A stretch of 34,039 nt of DNA from an uncultured Saprospiraceae bacterium. GTDB taxonomy: Bacteria > Bacteroidota > Bacteroidia > Chitinophagales > Saprospiraceae. Positions 1 through 9,636 of the stretch are shown piece by piece. Where the stretch lies: NCBI GenBank assembly GCA_937930025.1, contig CALGJW010000391.1, positions 1-34,039 on the forward strand, written 5' to 3'. The position numbers and the translations under genes were made by a program. The number at the start of each line of letters is the position of its first letter. The stretch's first letter is position 1. Below the pieces are notes generated by a model. That model was given only the letters and a program-made list of their open reading frames with translations, did not search any database and was not told where the DNA came from.

Positions 1-653
1 GTTTTCCTTTTATGGTAGCTGAATTCATCAAAACTAATCCATCGTGTACGGGTCTTAGTGACGGTTCCATCACAGTGAATGCAACAGGCGGATCTGGAAA
101 TTATACTTATGATTTTGGGGTTGGACCAACAGGAACGCCAACTGCAAATTCATTAGCAGCGGGGGATTACAATGTTTCCGTAGAGGATGGTAGTACAACA
201 ATAACCGAGCTGGTAACTATCAACCCTTCCATTGCCACAGTATTTCTACCAGTGGATGCAGGAAACGGTTCGCTTCGTCATGCGGTTGAAAATGGATGCC
301 CTTCTGATACTATAACATTTGATGTTGGATTGATGGGAGATTCACTGCGACTTGAAAACGTATTAAATATTATGGGCACCAGGGTAATAAATGGCCTAGG
401 TATGTCAAATTTAATAATCAGTGGGGATCATATTACAAGTATATTTAACATTCCATCAAGTAGTAGTTTGAGCTTATTGAATTTAAGTTTAGTAAATGCA
501 GAGTCTCCTGCTGGCGGAGGAGCGATCAACAATGGTGGTATGTTGTATTTAGAAAATGTATTGTTCGAAAATAATCGAGAGAATGGAGTACCATTGGCTT
601 GGTCAGGTATTGGAGCAGTGATCATTAAACAATTGGTGGAGATTAGGAAGTAA
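1..653 (+). CDS. C-terminal part of a surface/secreted protein with SprB-like repeat, 5'-truncated by window edge; possibly degenerate 3' end
   Basis: Frame is open to the window's left edge (no stop before ATG at 12). 'CTGLSDGSITVNATGGSGNYTYDF' resembles SprB/PKD-like repeats, followed by beta-helix-like sequence. Ends abruptly in low-similarity residues without a recognisable T9SS tail. Confidence 0.6.
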   Translation, partial: FPFMVAEFIKTNPSCTGLSDGSITVNATGGSGNYTYDFGVGPTGTPTANSLAAGDYNVSVEDGSTTITELVTINPSIATVFLPVDAGNGSLRHAVENGCPSDTITFDVGLMGDSLRLENVLNIMGTRVINGLGMSNLIISGDHITSIFNIPSSSSLSLLNLSLVNAESPAGGGAINNGGMLYLENVLFENNRENGVPLAWSGIGAVIIKQLVEIRK

Positions 654-803
654 GAAAGCATAAATATCATGGTTCCACTTCACCTCTTAAACGCATTATG
701 TCCGTTTGATCTAAAAAGGATGAATTCTTTGGTGGCCCGTTTTATTTTGGGTTAACTGTTTGCCTGAATTCCGAAAACAAAAATTAAGAATATTCTAATG
801 GGG

Positions 804-835
804 AAGAGAATGCTGTTTCAGCATTCTCTTTTTTT
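804..835 (+). terminator. Rho-independent terminator
   Basis: aagagaatgctg-tttca-gcattctctt stem-loop followed by a T-run. Confidence 0.75.
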
Positions 836-1046
836 GTGCATTTATTAATCGTATTCATTGAATGAATTCATTGATTTTCCCTTCAATTCTCAATTTCTGA
901 GAAACTAATTTTCAATAGTCTCACTATTCGAGACGACCCAATTCTATTTTTCTAAGATATTGGACCTAATTAAATTAATATTTCGCTGCGTATGATTAAA
1001 GGCCTCACTAAAAGATTGAATTTTCTTTTTCACAAAATGAAAAATT

Positions 1047-2042
1047 ATGAAAGCATTAAGGCCAGTCAAAATTATTGCCTCTGGGAAATACCTTCCTCAG
1101 AAAGTAGACTCTGCTCAAATCGAAGCCAAATTTCAGATGCCACTCGGTTGGTCAGAAAAATATTCAGGTGTAAAAAGTAGACATCATGTAACTTTTGAAT
1201 CCAATGGGTTTATGGGTGCGCGTGCACTAGAAGAAGCGATGGCAAAGGCAAATATCGAACCCAAAGACTTGGATTTGATCATTTCAGCCGGTGCTACTTT
1301 TGACTATCCCCTACCCAATCAATCCTGCATAATCAAACATGAATTAATAGACGGAATGAAATCAAGCGTAGGAACATTGGACATCGATACAACTTGTCTA
1401 AGTTTTGTCACCGCCTTGGAAATCGCATCAAAATTATTAGACGGAGATCAATATAAAAGAATAGCAATAGTAAGTTCAGAAATTGCTTCCAATGGGTTGA
1501 ATCCAAATAATAGGGAAACATTGACACTCTTTGGAGATGGTGCGGCTGCGTTTATTGTAGAGTATGACGAAAGTGGAATTTCCCAATTTATTAAGGGTGG
1601 CATGAAAACCTATGCGGAAGGAGCCTACCACACAATTATCAGAGGAGGAGGCAACAAACATTATTTCAAAGACAATCCTTACGATCCGGAGTTACATTCT
1701 TTCCAGATGAATGGAATGAAACTCTTACGTTTAGCTAAAGAAAAAGGACCCGAATTCATTCAATGGTTATTGGATGACCTGGGTTTCGGTCCAGAAAAAA
1801 TAAAGATTGTTATTCCACATCAAGCTTCGAAGGTTGGCTTAACTCTTTTCAACAATTGCTTGCCGTTCCGTCCAGAACAAATCAAAGGAAATCTTGCAAC
1901 CCATGGCAATTGTATAGCTGCGTCTATTCCTTTGGTCCTTCATGAAAACATAGAAAATGGGACCTTGAAAAGAGGAGACAATTGTATGCTCATTGGAACT
2001 TCCGCTGGCTTTTCTATCGGCGGAGTAATATTTAAATATTAG
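1047..2042 (+). CDS. 3-oxoacyl-[ACP] synthase III (KAS III / FabH-like) family protein
   Basis: 331 aa; catalytic triad contexts DTTCLSF (Cys), IPHQAS (His), HGNCIAASIP (Asn); GDGAAAFIVE motif. Confidence 0.88.
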   Translation: MKALRPVKIIASGKYLPQKVDSAQIEAKFQMPLGWSEKYSGVKSRHHVTFESNGFMGARALEEAMAKANIEPKDLDLIISAGATFDYPLPNQSCIIKHELIDGMKSSVGTLDIDTTCLSFVTALEIASKLLDGDQYKRIAIVSSEIASNGLNPNNRETLTLFGDGAAAFIVEYDESGISQFIKGGMKTYAEGAYHTIIRGGGNKHYFKDNPYDPELHSFQMNGMKLLRLAKEKGPEFIQWLLDDLGFGPEKIKIVIPHQASKVGLTLFNNCLPFRPEQIKGNLATHGNCIAASIPLVLHENIENGTLKRGDNCMLIGTSAGFSIGGVIFKY

Positions 2043-2102
2043 CGCAAAATTCTAATACCAAATCAAGCTAATATTTTCTTAAACATTTTAAAACGAACAA
2101 CA

Positions 2103-3239
2103 ATGGAAACTATAAATCTAGTTTGGGGAAATGCACTACTACTGCTATGTGTCATAATCGAAATATTGATCATCAAATTTATCCTCAAGGAAAAACTTCC
2201 TTGGAAAGAAATCATACTCAATTTCAATTCAGGGCACATCTTACTTTGGGTATTCCGAGGCATGGAGGTAGCCGCTTATTTTTACACGGTAAAATTTTTA
2301 AGCCTAGGCATTGTCGATGGAATACCGATCTGGTCGCAATGGGTAATAGCCTTCGTACTATGGGATTTTTGTTTTTACTGGCTACACAGAACACATCACT
2401 ACTTCAGTGTCCTTTGGGGTGTGCATGTCGTTCATCACGAAGGGGAGCACTTTAGCCTGTCGCTTGGAATTCGAAACTCCTGGTATTCTTCCTTGACTTC
2501 TTATCCATTCTTTATCATCATGGCGGTCATTGGAATTCCAGTGGAGATGTTTATTCTGGTTTCTTCCACACACTATTTTATTCAATTTTACAATCATAAT
2601 CATTTGGTGAAAAAAAGTGGCTGGCTCGAGTACATTATGGTTACTCCCTCACATCATAGAGTTCACCATGGAAGCAACGACCCCTATATTGATAAAAACT
2701 TCGGAGGAACATTTGTTTTTTGGGATAAATTTTTTGGTACATTTCAAAGAGAGATAGCTGACAATCCAGTCGAATTCGGCGTGCATGAACCCATTCACTC
2801 CAACAATCCAATTCTTATCAACAACATTCCAATATTAGAATTGATAGGTTTTGAAAATTTGAAAAAGAAAATGAACAAGGTTTCTTTTAGTCTTCCGAAT
2901 TTACTGTTGGTTTCAGGTGCATTGCTCTTATTCGTTTTACTCTTGTTCTACATTTATTATGAAAATAGCCTAGCCTTTGAGCCTAAAATTGTATTATTTG
3001 CCTTGGTCTTTCTCGGCACTATTGGCAATGGAATTCTTTCCGATGGAAAGTGGATTGGAGCTTTTCTATGGGGAGGAGCGACAATCGGTTTGTCCTTTAT
3101 TATGTTGATAAATTATCCTGAGCTATTGGTTGGATTTAAGCTTTGTTTACTGCTTGCAATGATCCACGGAATTGCCACATTATTTTGGTTGACAAAAGAT
3201 AAGGTTCTTACTGAATCAGCTCAGGTTAAAAATATTTAA
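2103..3239 (+). CDS. Sterol desaturase / fatty acid hydroxylase family integral membrane protein
   Basis: 378 aa; histidine boxes HRTHH, HVVHHEGEH, HHRVHH; multiple TM segments and a hydrophobic C-terminal extension. Confidence 0.88.
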   Translation: METINLVWGNALLLLCVIIEILIIKFILKEKLPWKEIILNFNSGHILLWVFRGMEVAAYFYTVKFLSLGIVDGIPIWSQWVIAFVLWDFCFYWLHRTHHYFSVLWGVHVVHHEGEHFSLSLGIRNSWYSSLTSYPFFIIMAVIGIPVEMFILVSSTHYFIQFYNHNHLVKKSGWLEYIMVTPSHHRVHHGSNDPYIDKNFGGTFVFWDKFFGTFQREIADNPVEFGVHEPIHSNNPILINNIPILELIGFENLKKKMNKVSFSLPNLLLVSGALLLFVLLLFYIYYENSLAFEPKIVLFALVFLGTIGNGILSDGKWIGAFLWGGATIGLSFIMLINYPELLVGFKLCLLLAMIHGIATLFWLTKDKVLTESAQVKNI

Positions 3240-3266
3240 AAATTTATTAGTTAATATTGATTTTAC

Positions 3267-3300
3267 ACCCTCGGCTACTTAGTTGGTCGGGGGTATTTTA
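3267..3300 (+). terminator. Putative intrinsic terminator downstream of the desaturase gene
   Basis: accctcggc...gtcgggggt stem (with G-T pairs) then attttat. Confidence 0.45.
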
Positions 3301-3900
3301 TCAATCCCTACCTAACAACTCCTGCCAATCTTTTTCATTGTCCACGTCAAATAAAACGTGGTCGCAATCCATTTCCACTTTTAAAATTTCTGAGGAATGC
3401 GTTTGCACGATTTTACGGCAGCCTTCCATTTCTTCATGCGCTAGGATCGCATCTTTATAATAAGAAGAGAGAATTATTGGATTGCCTTTTTGATTTTGAA
3501 AAAATGGCAGTGCCATCGTTTTTGGATTCGTCTTGATCGAATGATTAAAATGGGAGAGAATATGATTGTATTCTTCAGTAGTAGTCAAAGGCATGTCTGC
3601 TTGACAAATCATGTATCCTGTTGCAAGGCTACTACTTGCTCGAACGCCTGCCTGAATCGAAGTCGTCATTCCTTTATCGGCAATAGGATTCAGTGCTAAC
3701 TTTATTCGATCAGAAAATATCCCACCAAGGAGGTGCTCGGAATTATCTTTTCGAACAATGATCAATTCATCAATGTCAGCTGCCCAAAGTTGCTGCATTA
3801 CATGATTGACCAGCCAATGCCCTTTGTATTTTAGGAATAGTTTATCCTGCGCTCCCATTCGAGTAGAGCTACCCGCTGCTAAAAGAATCGCAGACACCAT
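3301..3900 (-). CDS. Nucleotidyltransferase family protein, MocA-like (molybdenum cofactor cytidylyltransferase type)
   Basis: 199 aa; N-terminal AILLAAGSSTRMGAQDKL signature; adjacent to MobA-like and MoaC genes on the same strand. Confidence 0.8.
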   Translation of the reverse strand: MVSAILLAAGSSTRMGAQDKLFLKYKGHWLVNHVMQQLWAADIDELIIVRKDNSEHLLGGIFSDRIKLALNPIADKGMTTSIQAGVRASSSLATGYMICQADMPLTTTEEYNHILSHFNHSIKTNPKTMALPFFQNQKGNPIILSSYYKDAILAHEEMEGCRKIVQTHSSEILKVEMDCDHVLFDVDNEKDWQELLGRD

Positions 3901-3902
3901 GA

Positions 3903-5024
3903 TTAGGACAATTTCTTCAACACCCCTTTATACTCTTCCGGTGTATTGACATTCAACATAAAATCATTTTCGTCCATGTGAATTTCTTTTACGTTAGAAT
4001 TGATCAATACTTTTCGTGGGCAAGAATAGCCTTGTGCTAAAAATTGCAAAAGGACTGGATATGCCCTTGGCTCCCAAATAGTAATCAAAGGCTCAGGAAA
4101 GGCCGTCTCGGGATTGTGAAAGCAAGTTGCTGCTAGACGTGGGTCTCTTTCCGCAACTAATTTTTGTAAATGGACCTCATCCAATAAAGGCTGATCGCAG
4201 GCCACTACTAACCAAGCCGCATTAGGATCTTTTTTCATGGCGGATAAAATTCCACCGAATGGTCCCAAGCCTACAAAGCTATCTTCTAATTCTGGGAAGT
4301 TGCTATCCTCCATTTTACTTGCAGTGGAGATAAACGTTTCTTCGCAAAATTTTCTGAGCAAATTGGCCATATACTCTCGCTGTGGTTGGCCATGATAATC
4401 GATTGCCCCTTTATCTTTGCCCATTCTCTGACTCTTCCCTCCAGCCAGCACCAATCCTTTTAATGGCGGACGTTCTATTTTTTCTTGAATCAGGTTTATC
4501 AAGTTTTCCTCTTCAGAAATTTGAAACACAGGAATGGATTCCCAATTGGGTAATTTTTCTTTCAGAAAGTCATAGATCTCTTCGTCATCCTGCACGAAGG
4601 CAATCACATTAGTTAATCGATCTAATTTTTTTTCTAAGGAAACTTTCTTTTTCGAATTCAAAAAGACGATTTGCTGATCTGACTCAAAATGGTTGCCATT
4701 AACCAACACTAAATGGCATTCATTGAACCAGGTCCTATGTTGATAAGTATCTTTTTCGGTGTGAAAATTTAATTGATGGAAATCGATTTTATCCACATAA
4801 TGAGAAAACATCCCAGGCATTTCTTCCTGCTTGGCTTGATGTTCTGCATCAACAAAACCTATGTTATAAGTTGACTTTAGTGATTGATTAATAAATCTCG
4901 CCAAGGTCAATATTTTCCCACAAGGCGCTCCTAAAAGTCCAAATTCATTTCTATGAAAACGACCGCCTAACGGCTTACTAATGTCCGCATGTTTTTTATG
5001 CGCTTTGGTAATCACTTTTCCCAC
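3903..5024 (-). CDS. MobA-like molybdenum cofactor guanylyltransferase with extra ~190-aa N-terminal domain
   Basis: 373 aa; LKGLVLAGGKSQRMGKDKGAIDYHG signature in the C-terminal half; N-terminal domain carries LLGAPCGKILTLARFI, possibly a degenerate P-loop. Confidence 0.82.
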   Translation of the reverse strand: MGKVITKAHKKHADISKPLGGRFHRNEFGLLGAPCGKILTLARFINQSLKSTYNIGFVDAEHQAKQEEMPGMFSHYVDKIDFHQLNFHTEKDTYQHRTWFNECHLVLVNGNHFESDQQIVFLNSKKKVSLEKKLDRLTNVIAFVQDDEEIYDFLKEKLPNWESIPVFQISEEENLINLIQEKIERPPLKGLVLAGGKSQRMGKDKGAIDYHGQPQREYMANLLRKFCEETFISTASKMEDSNFPELEDSFVGLGPFGGILSAMKKDPNAAWLVVACDQPLLDEVHLQKLVAERDPRLAATCFHNPETAFPEPLITIWEPRAYPVLLQFLAQGYSCPRKVLINSNVKEIHMDENDFMLNVNTPEEYKGVLKKLS

Positions 5025-5475
5025 CTGTCTTTTTTATCAGTTTAGTTTCTTTAATAACAATGTCATGCGAAAACGCTTTGCACATATCATAAATTGTCAA
5101 TGCAGCAACGCTAGCTCCAGTGAGCGCTTCCATCTCCACGCCTGTCTTCGAAGTAATTTTAGCAATACAATCAATTTGTACTTCGCGATTTTCGTTTAAT
5201 ACAATATCCACTTTACAACTATCCAACCCAAGTGGATGACAAAGTGGAATCAAATCACTGGTCTTTTTTGCGGCCATTACCCCAGCCAAAATAGCTGTTT
5301 GAAAAACCGGCCCTTTTTTCGTTTGAATATCTTTTCCTTCAAAAAATGTCAGCACTTCTTCGCTCACAACAACAATGGAACGAGCATGTGCAGTTCTTGC
5401 AGTTACCTTTTTATCGCTTACATCCACCATGGAAGGGTTGTCAGAAGCGTCCAAATGTGTAAATTTATTTGCCAT
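4996..5475 (-). CDS. moaC: Cyclic pyranopterin monophosphate synthase MoaC
   Basis: 159 aa; MVDVSDK, TARTAHARS, LIPLCHPLGLDSCKVDI, GVEMEALTGASVAALTIYDMCKA motifs. 3' end overlaps the start of the MobA-like gene by 29 nt. Confidence 0.95.
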   Translation of the reverse strand: MANKFTHLDASDNPSMVDVSDKKVTARTAHARSIVVVSEEVLTFFEGKDIQTKKGPVFQTAILAGVMAAKKTSDLIPLCHPLGLDSCKVDIVLNENREVQIDCIAKITSKTGVEMEALTGASVAALTIYDMCKAFSHDIVIKETKLIKKTGGKSDYQSA

Positions 5476-5549
5476 TATATTGAATTGACCATAAAGATAA
5501 GGGTCTTTTTGATTGTTGTGTAGTTTATACCTTTAGGGATAGAATAATA

Positions 5550-6677
5550 ATGAAAGAACAAAAGCTCAGTAAATCCGAATACGCCAGATATCATCGGCAC
5601 CTAATTATGCCCGAATTTAATTTGGAGGCACAACTTGCGCTTAAGAACGCCAAGGTGTTGGTCGTCGGCGCGGGCGGTCTAGGTGCGCCGGTACTTCAAT
5701 ACTTGGCTGCCGCCGGAGTTGGAACTATTGGCATTGCGGATTATGATACGATTGAGCTTTCGAATCTTCAACGGCAAATTTTGTTTGCGACAGTAGATGT
5801 AGGAAAGTATAAGGCGGAAGTTGCCAAGGATCGCATCTTAGCCATGAATCCGAATATTGAAGTTCGCGTTATTCTAGAAAAAGTCACTGCTGAAAATGCG
5901 CTGGAAATTTTAGTCCCTTATGATGTCATTCTGGATGGTTCCGATAATTTTCCTACTCGGTATTTAATCAATGATGCTTGTTACTTATTAAAAAAGATAA
6001 ATGTCTTTGGATCGATCTTTCGCTTTGAAGGCCAGTTGGCGGTTTTTAATTATGAGGAAAAAAGTGGCTTGCGTTCCGCTAACTATAGGGATATTTTTCC
6101 GGAGCCACCCGCTCCGGGCATGGTGCCAAATTGTGCAGAGGCTGGCGTGTTAGGTGTACTTCCGGGCATCATCGGAGCGATGCAAGCTAATGAGGCGATT
6201 AAAGTCATCACTGGGATTGGTGAACCCTTGGTTAATAAGTTATTAGTAATGGATAGTTTGTCAAATACCCAGCATGTATTGAAGATCAGTAAGCAAAAGG
6301 ACAATCCGCTTTCTGGAGAAAACCCAACGCTTACATCGCTGATCGATTACGAAGAATTCTGCGGTATTACTTCCAATGATGATTTAGTTAATATTAATGA
6401 AATCACTCCCGGAGAATTTATTGCCTTAAAAAATAGCAAAGAAGAATTTCAACTTATTGATGTTCGTGAAAAAAGTGAATATGAAATTTCAAACCTCAAC
6501 GGACTTTTGATTCCTTTGAGTGAGTTAGAAAATCATGTGGATAAAATCAATCGACAAGGGATGGTGATTATTCATTGTCAATCGGGGAAGCGAAGTGCGG
6601 CTGCGATTGAGCGATTACAGCGGGAGTTTGGGTTTTCGAATTTGGTTAATTTGGAGGGGGGAATTTTTGCCAATTAG
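5550..6677 (+). CDS. moeB: Molybdopterin-synthase adenylyltransferase MoeB/ThiF family with C-terminal rhodanese domain
   Basis: 375 aa; VVGAGGLGAPVLQYLAAAGVGTIGIADYDTIELSNLQRQILF nucleotide-binding motif; C-terminal IIHCQSGKRS rhodanese active-site loop. Confidence 0.88.
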   Translation: MKEQKLSKSEYARYHRHLIMPEFNLEAQLALKNAKVLVVGAGGLGAPVLQYLAAAGVGTIGIADYDTIELSNLQRQILFATVDVGKYKAEVAKDRILAMNPNIEVRVILEKVTAENALEILVPYDVILDGSDNFPTRYLINDACYLLKKINVFGSIFRFEGQLAVFNYEEKSGLRSANYRDIFPEPPAPGMVPNCAEAGVLGVLPGIIGAMQANEAIKVITGIGEPLVNKLLVMDSLSNTQHVLKISKQKDNPLSGENPTLTSLIDYEEFCGITSNDDLVNINEITPGEFIALKNSKEEFQLIDVREKSEYEISNLNGLLIPLSELENHVDKINRQGMVIIHCQSGKRSAAAIERLQREFGFSNLVNLEGGIFAN

Positions 6678-6931
6678 TTCAAGCCACCAAAGGTCGCTAG
6701 GTTGTCCGCGGCGCAAGGCGAAATATCGTACATTTAATAAGTTCAATTGTTTAATGACCCAATTCGCAATGCGGCAATTGCCTACGACTCAAAGTCGAAT
6801 TTCGTAAATGAGTAGCTAATATAACACCAACAACCAGGTCCTAATATAAGACAATGAAATACAATTAATTTGTTATATTAGCATAGCAATAGAAAAATTA
6901 ATTTGGGCTCGCTAAGTGATTTAACCTCTAC

Positions 6932-7678
6932 ATGAAAATTTATTATAAAATTCTATCAATATTATTTTTGTTCCTGATAACAATTGTCAGCACGCATGCT
7001 CAAAGAAGTGTAAAAAAGCCTGCGAAAAAGGGCTTCAATTTGAGCATCCAAAGTGGGCGATTCTTCATTGATAAAAGTAAAACTGACCTAAGTGCTTATA
7101 ATTATAAAAATAAAAACATACGAGAATCCATTAAAACAGGATTGTTTATTCGAAAAGCCTTGAACAGAAGATTAAACGTAACACTCAATCCACAAATTGG
7201 CTTTAACTTTCACAGAACTCTGGATTATAAATATCTCTCTCCTTACTTTGGTTTTAATCGTCCTGATCCAAAAGAATATGTCCTTACCTATGATTATTAT
7301 GATGTCAATATTAAAAGTTTCGATTTCCTCTCTACAATTATTGTGGATTTCGAAATATTCAAATTCATTTATTTCGACATATTGATAGGCATTAAATACG
7401 ACCCATCCTTAACCTTTGAATTATCAAATAATACTGCATATATAATTTCCAAGGATAGAGATCAAGATAATAATGAAATCTACTATGCCAAAACTTCTCC
7501 CGAGAATTATTCTCTGTCTAGAGAAAGCTATAGTTTAAACCACGGAATCCAATTTACGGTAGGAGTCAAATTTGAAAAAATCCAAATTGACGTAGGCATG
7601 GGCGGAGGTTCAGGTATCAATAAAAGCGGTTTTGGTGTACTTTCGGTCTATTATAAATTAGATGGTCTGGAAATATAA
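6932..7678 (+). CDS. Predicted outer-membrane beta-barrel-like protein, function unknown
   Basis: 248 aa; signal peptide MKIYYKILSILFLFLITIVSTHAQ; alternating aromatic beta-rich sequence. Confidence 0.6.
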   Translation: MKIYYKILSILFLFLITIVSTHAQRSVKKPAKKGFNLSIQSGRFFIDKSKTDLSAYNYKNKNIRESIKTGLFIRKALNRRLNVTLNPQIGFNFHRTLDYKYLSPYFGFNRPDPKEYVLTYDYYDVNIKSFDFLSTIIVDFEIFKFIYFDILIGIKYDPSLTFELSNNTAYIISKDRDQDNNEIYYAKTSPENYSLSRESYSLNHGIQFTVGVKFEKIQIDVGMGGGSGINKSGFGVLSVYYKLDGLEI

Positions 7679-8359
7679 TTAACTCACCTTATCTTGCTTC
7701 AACCGAATAATCTCCGACAAATGCGTATAAATCACAATCGGCACGACAATCGCCGGAAGCAAAACAAATGGAAAATAAAGTAGCGCAATATTAGGTTGAT
7801 CAAATCCAAATTGCTGGAATGGAGTTGGCACTGAAAAAATACCGTTGACCAAAATGAAAAGTATTAAACCAAGCCCAAGGAAGTTCCAAATCAAAAGTAT
7901 ACGGCGAGACATTTTCCCTTTGTAAAATAAGAACCCAATGATAGGCGCAGTGGTGCCTGCTAGAATATCAAAATTACGACCATGGAAGCTCATCAATTCT
8001 GGTACTGCTCCATTTAGGAATAAGTACAGTAATACAATTTCAACAGGAATTCTAATGGTGTGCAGAAAGGTGATGAGATTTGTATTTCTATTTTTCACTA
8101 CCCACTCGATTTGCTTAGGTAGGCAGCCATAAATGATAAGCACTAGATTTGGCAATAGAATAAAAGCGATCCTAGGTGGAAAGCCATCTAATGTCAGATA
8201 AAACGAACTATAAGCAAGCAAGGATTGGATGACTCCGATGACTACTATTGCTAGGGTCAATTTTTTTGGGTTGCCATGAGTGATATGAAAGAAAACAATC
8301 GTAAATATTGCAACGACTAAAAATATAATAGAAATCCAGTTGGGCAATCCTTCTATCAT
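7679..8359 (-). CDS. Hypothetical multi-pass membrane protein
   Basis: 226 aa; about 6-7 hydrophobic segments; convergent with the preceding ORF with directly abutting stops. Confidence 0.65.
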   Translation of the reverse strand: MIEGLPNWISIIFLVVAIFTIVFFHITHGNPKKLTLAIVVIGVIQSLLAYSSFYLTLDGFPPRIAFILLPNLVLIIYGCLPKQIEWVVKNRNTNLITFLHTIRIPVEIVLLYLFLNGAVPELMSFHGRNFDILAGTTAPIIGFLFYKGKMSRRILLIWNFLGLGLILFILVNGIFSVPTPFQQFGFDQPNIALLYFPFVLLPAIVVPIVIYTHLSEIIRLKQDKVS

Positions 8360-8500
8360 GATGTACGCTTTAAAAATTTTTCAATAAATTATGTATTATT
8401 TGAAATAAGGCCATACGTCAAAAATACGTTGCCGTTTTCTAGAGATCTTCAGGTTGTATGTCACCTTGACATTAGAATAACGTATAGGTAGCCACGAATT

Positions 8501-8530
8501 TCACTAATTAACACTAATTAACACTAATTC
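8501..8530. repeat. Short tandem repeat, about three copies of 10 bp (a/t)cactaatt(a/c)
   Basis: tcactaatta acactaatta acactaattc; flanked by recurring (g)ccacgaattt words at 8491 and ~8558. Confidence 0.7.
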
Positions 8531-8790
8531 GAAAAACGTTAAAAAGGCGCAAAATGGCCACGAATTTATTGCTGCGCAATTGCTAATTTTCACGAATTCA
8601 GAACCTGTCGAATCACGCAAATGTCTGAAGTAGGATTTTGTAGAAATAGATTCTCGGATAAGATTTTACGAAAATGTAAATATTCTTTTTATCCCAGAAA
8701 AGAATTAATTCAATCTAAATCACGCCTACGTCATTCGAAACTTTTGATCTCGCCTGGCGGCCAGACAGGCTTTTTAGATTTTGACTTTCT

Positions 8791-9636
8791 CTAAAAATCC
8801 AACGCAAAGCCCAGTTCCTTTCCTTTTTGAACTAAGGCTTCCGGTAACTCTTTATCATGCTTTAGATAGTTACTGTAGTAGCCAGATGGCCTGGCTCTTA
8901 AACATCGATTCAAATCATTGCAGTACTTCATGTTGTCGGTAACGATATTGAAGTAGGCAAATTTATCATAGTCCTCTCTTTTCGCCTTTGGTGTCGAACC
9001 TTTATGATCAATACGGATATCCAATAGAACGATGTCACCCTTTTTAGAAGGAACCCTTGTGAGCTTGGGATGATTTTCCAATTTATCGTAAAAGGAAATA
9101 CCCAACATTTTTTGAAGCTTCAAAAATGCACGTTGCAACATGTTCATGTGTGCCACTTTATGGTGCTGATCTTCTTTGTCCTTGTGGCTCCCTGGAGCAA
9201 CGGTTATTCCTCCGCCATAAACATCATCATTATCTTGAAAGTACATGGCTGCCATGATCGCATTGAAGTCATCATTCCAATGAAATTTTTCTCCTTGTTC
9301 ATCCAAGAAGGAAGAATCTTTATGCCAAAAGTAAAATCGATTCCTATGTATAGCTGGCTCAGGAAGGACCACCATTTTTTCCCCAAACAAATCTTTAAAG
9401 ACTTGAACATAGCGTTCCGTAAACATCAGCTCAATTAGCTCAGGCATGGTCCTGAATACATCAGTGGTAACGCCTTCGTTAGCATAAGGCGCAGATTCCC
9501 AGGTGCCGTCTTTCAAGGCCTGGGCCATCAATTCTCGGATACGATCGATGGACGCAGGAGTATAAACCTGAGGAACATGCAAAAATCCTTCTCGGAAATA
9601 ATGATCAATCTGACTTTGTGTAAGTATGGATGGCAT
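8791..9636 (-). CDS. Phytanoyl-CoA dioxygenase (PhyH) family protein
   Basis: 281 aa; HKDSSF (HxD), AMYFQDNDDVYGGGITVAPGSHK, distal DIRIDHKGS. Confidence 0.85.
   Translation of the reverse strand: MPSILTQSQIDHYFREGFLHVPQVYTPASIDRIRELMAQALKDGTWESAPYANEGVTTDVFRTMPELIELMFTERYVQVFKDLFGEKMVVLPEPAIHRNRFYFWHKDSSFLDEQGEKFHWNDDFNAIMAAMYFQDNDDVYGGGITVAPGSHKDKEDQHHKVAHMNMLQRAFLKLQKMLGISFYDKLENHPKLTRVPSKKGDIVLLDIRIDHKGSTPKAKREDYDKFAYFNIVTDNMKYCNDLNRCLRARPSGYYSNYLKHDKELPEALVQKGKELGFALDF

Noticed and set aside
992-1180. 62-aa ORF overlapping the KAS III start
   Set aside because: Out of frame with a well-supported KAS III gene; no recognisable features.
2123-2455. 110-aa ORF within the sterol desaturase gene
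   Set aside because: Alternate frame of a gene with clear histidine boxes.
5509-5535. Possible promoter TTG...TACCTTTA upstream of moeB
   Set aside because: Spacing of 16 nt and a mismatch in the -7 element; too weak to list.
9070-9438. 122-aa plus ORF antisense to the PhyH gene
   Set aside because: Shadow of a clearly conserved dioxygenase; sequence is His/Ile-rich as expected from reverse reading.
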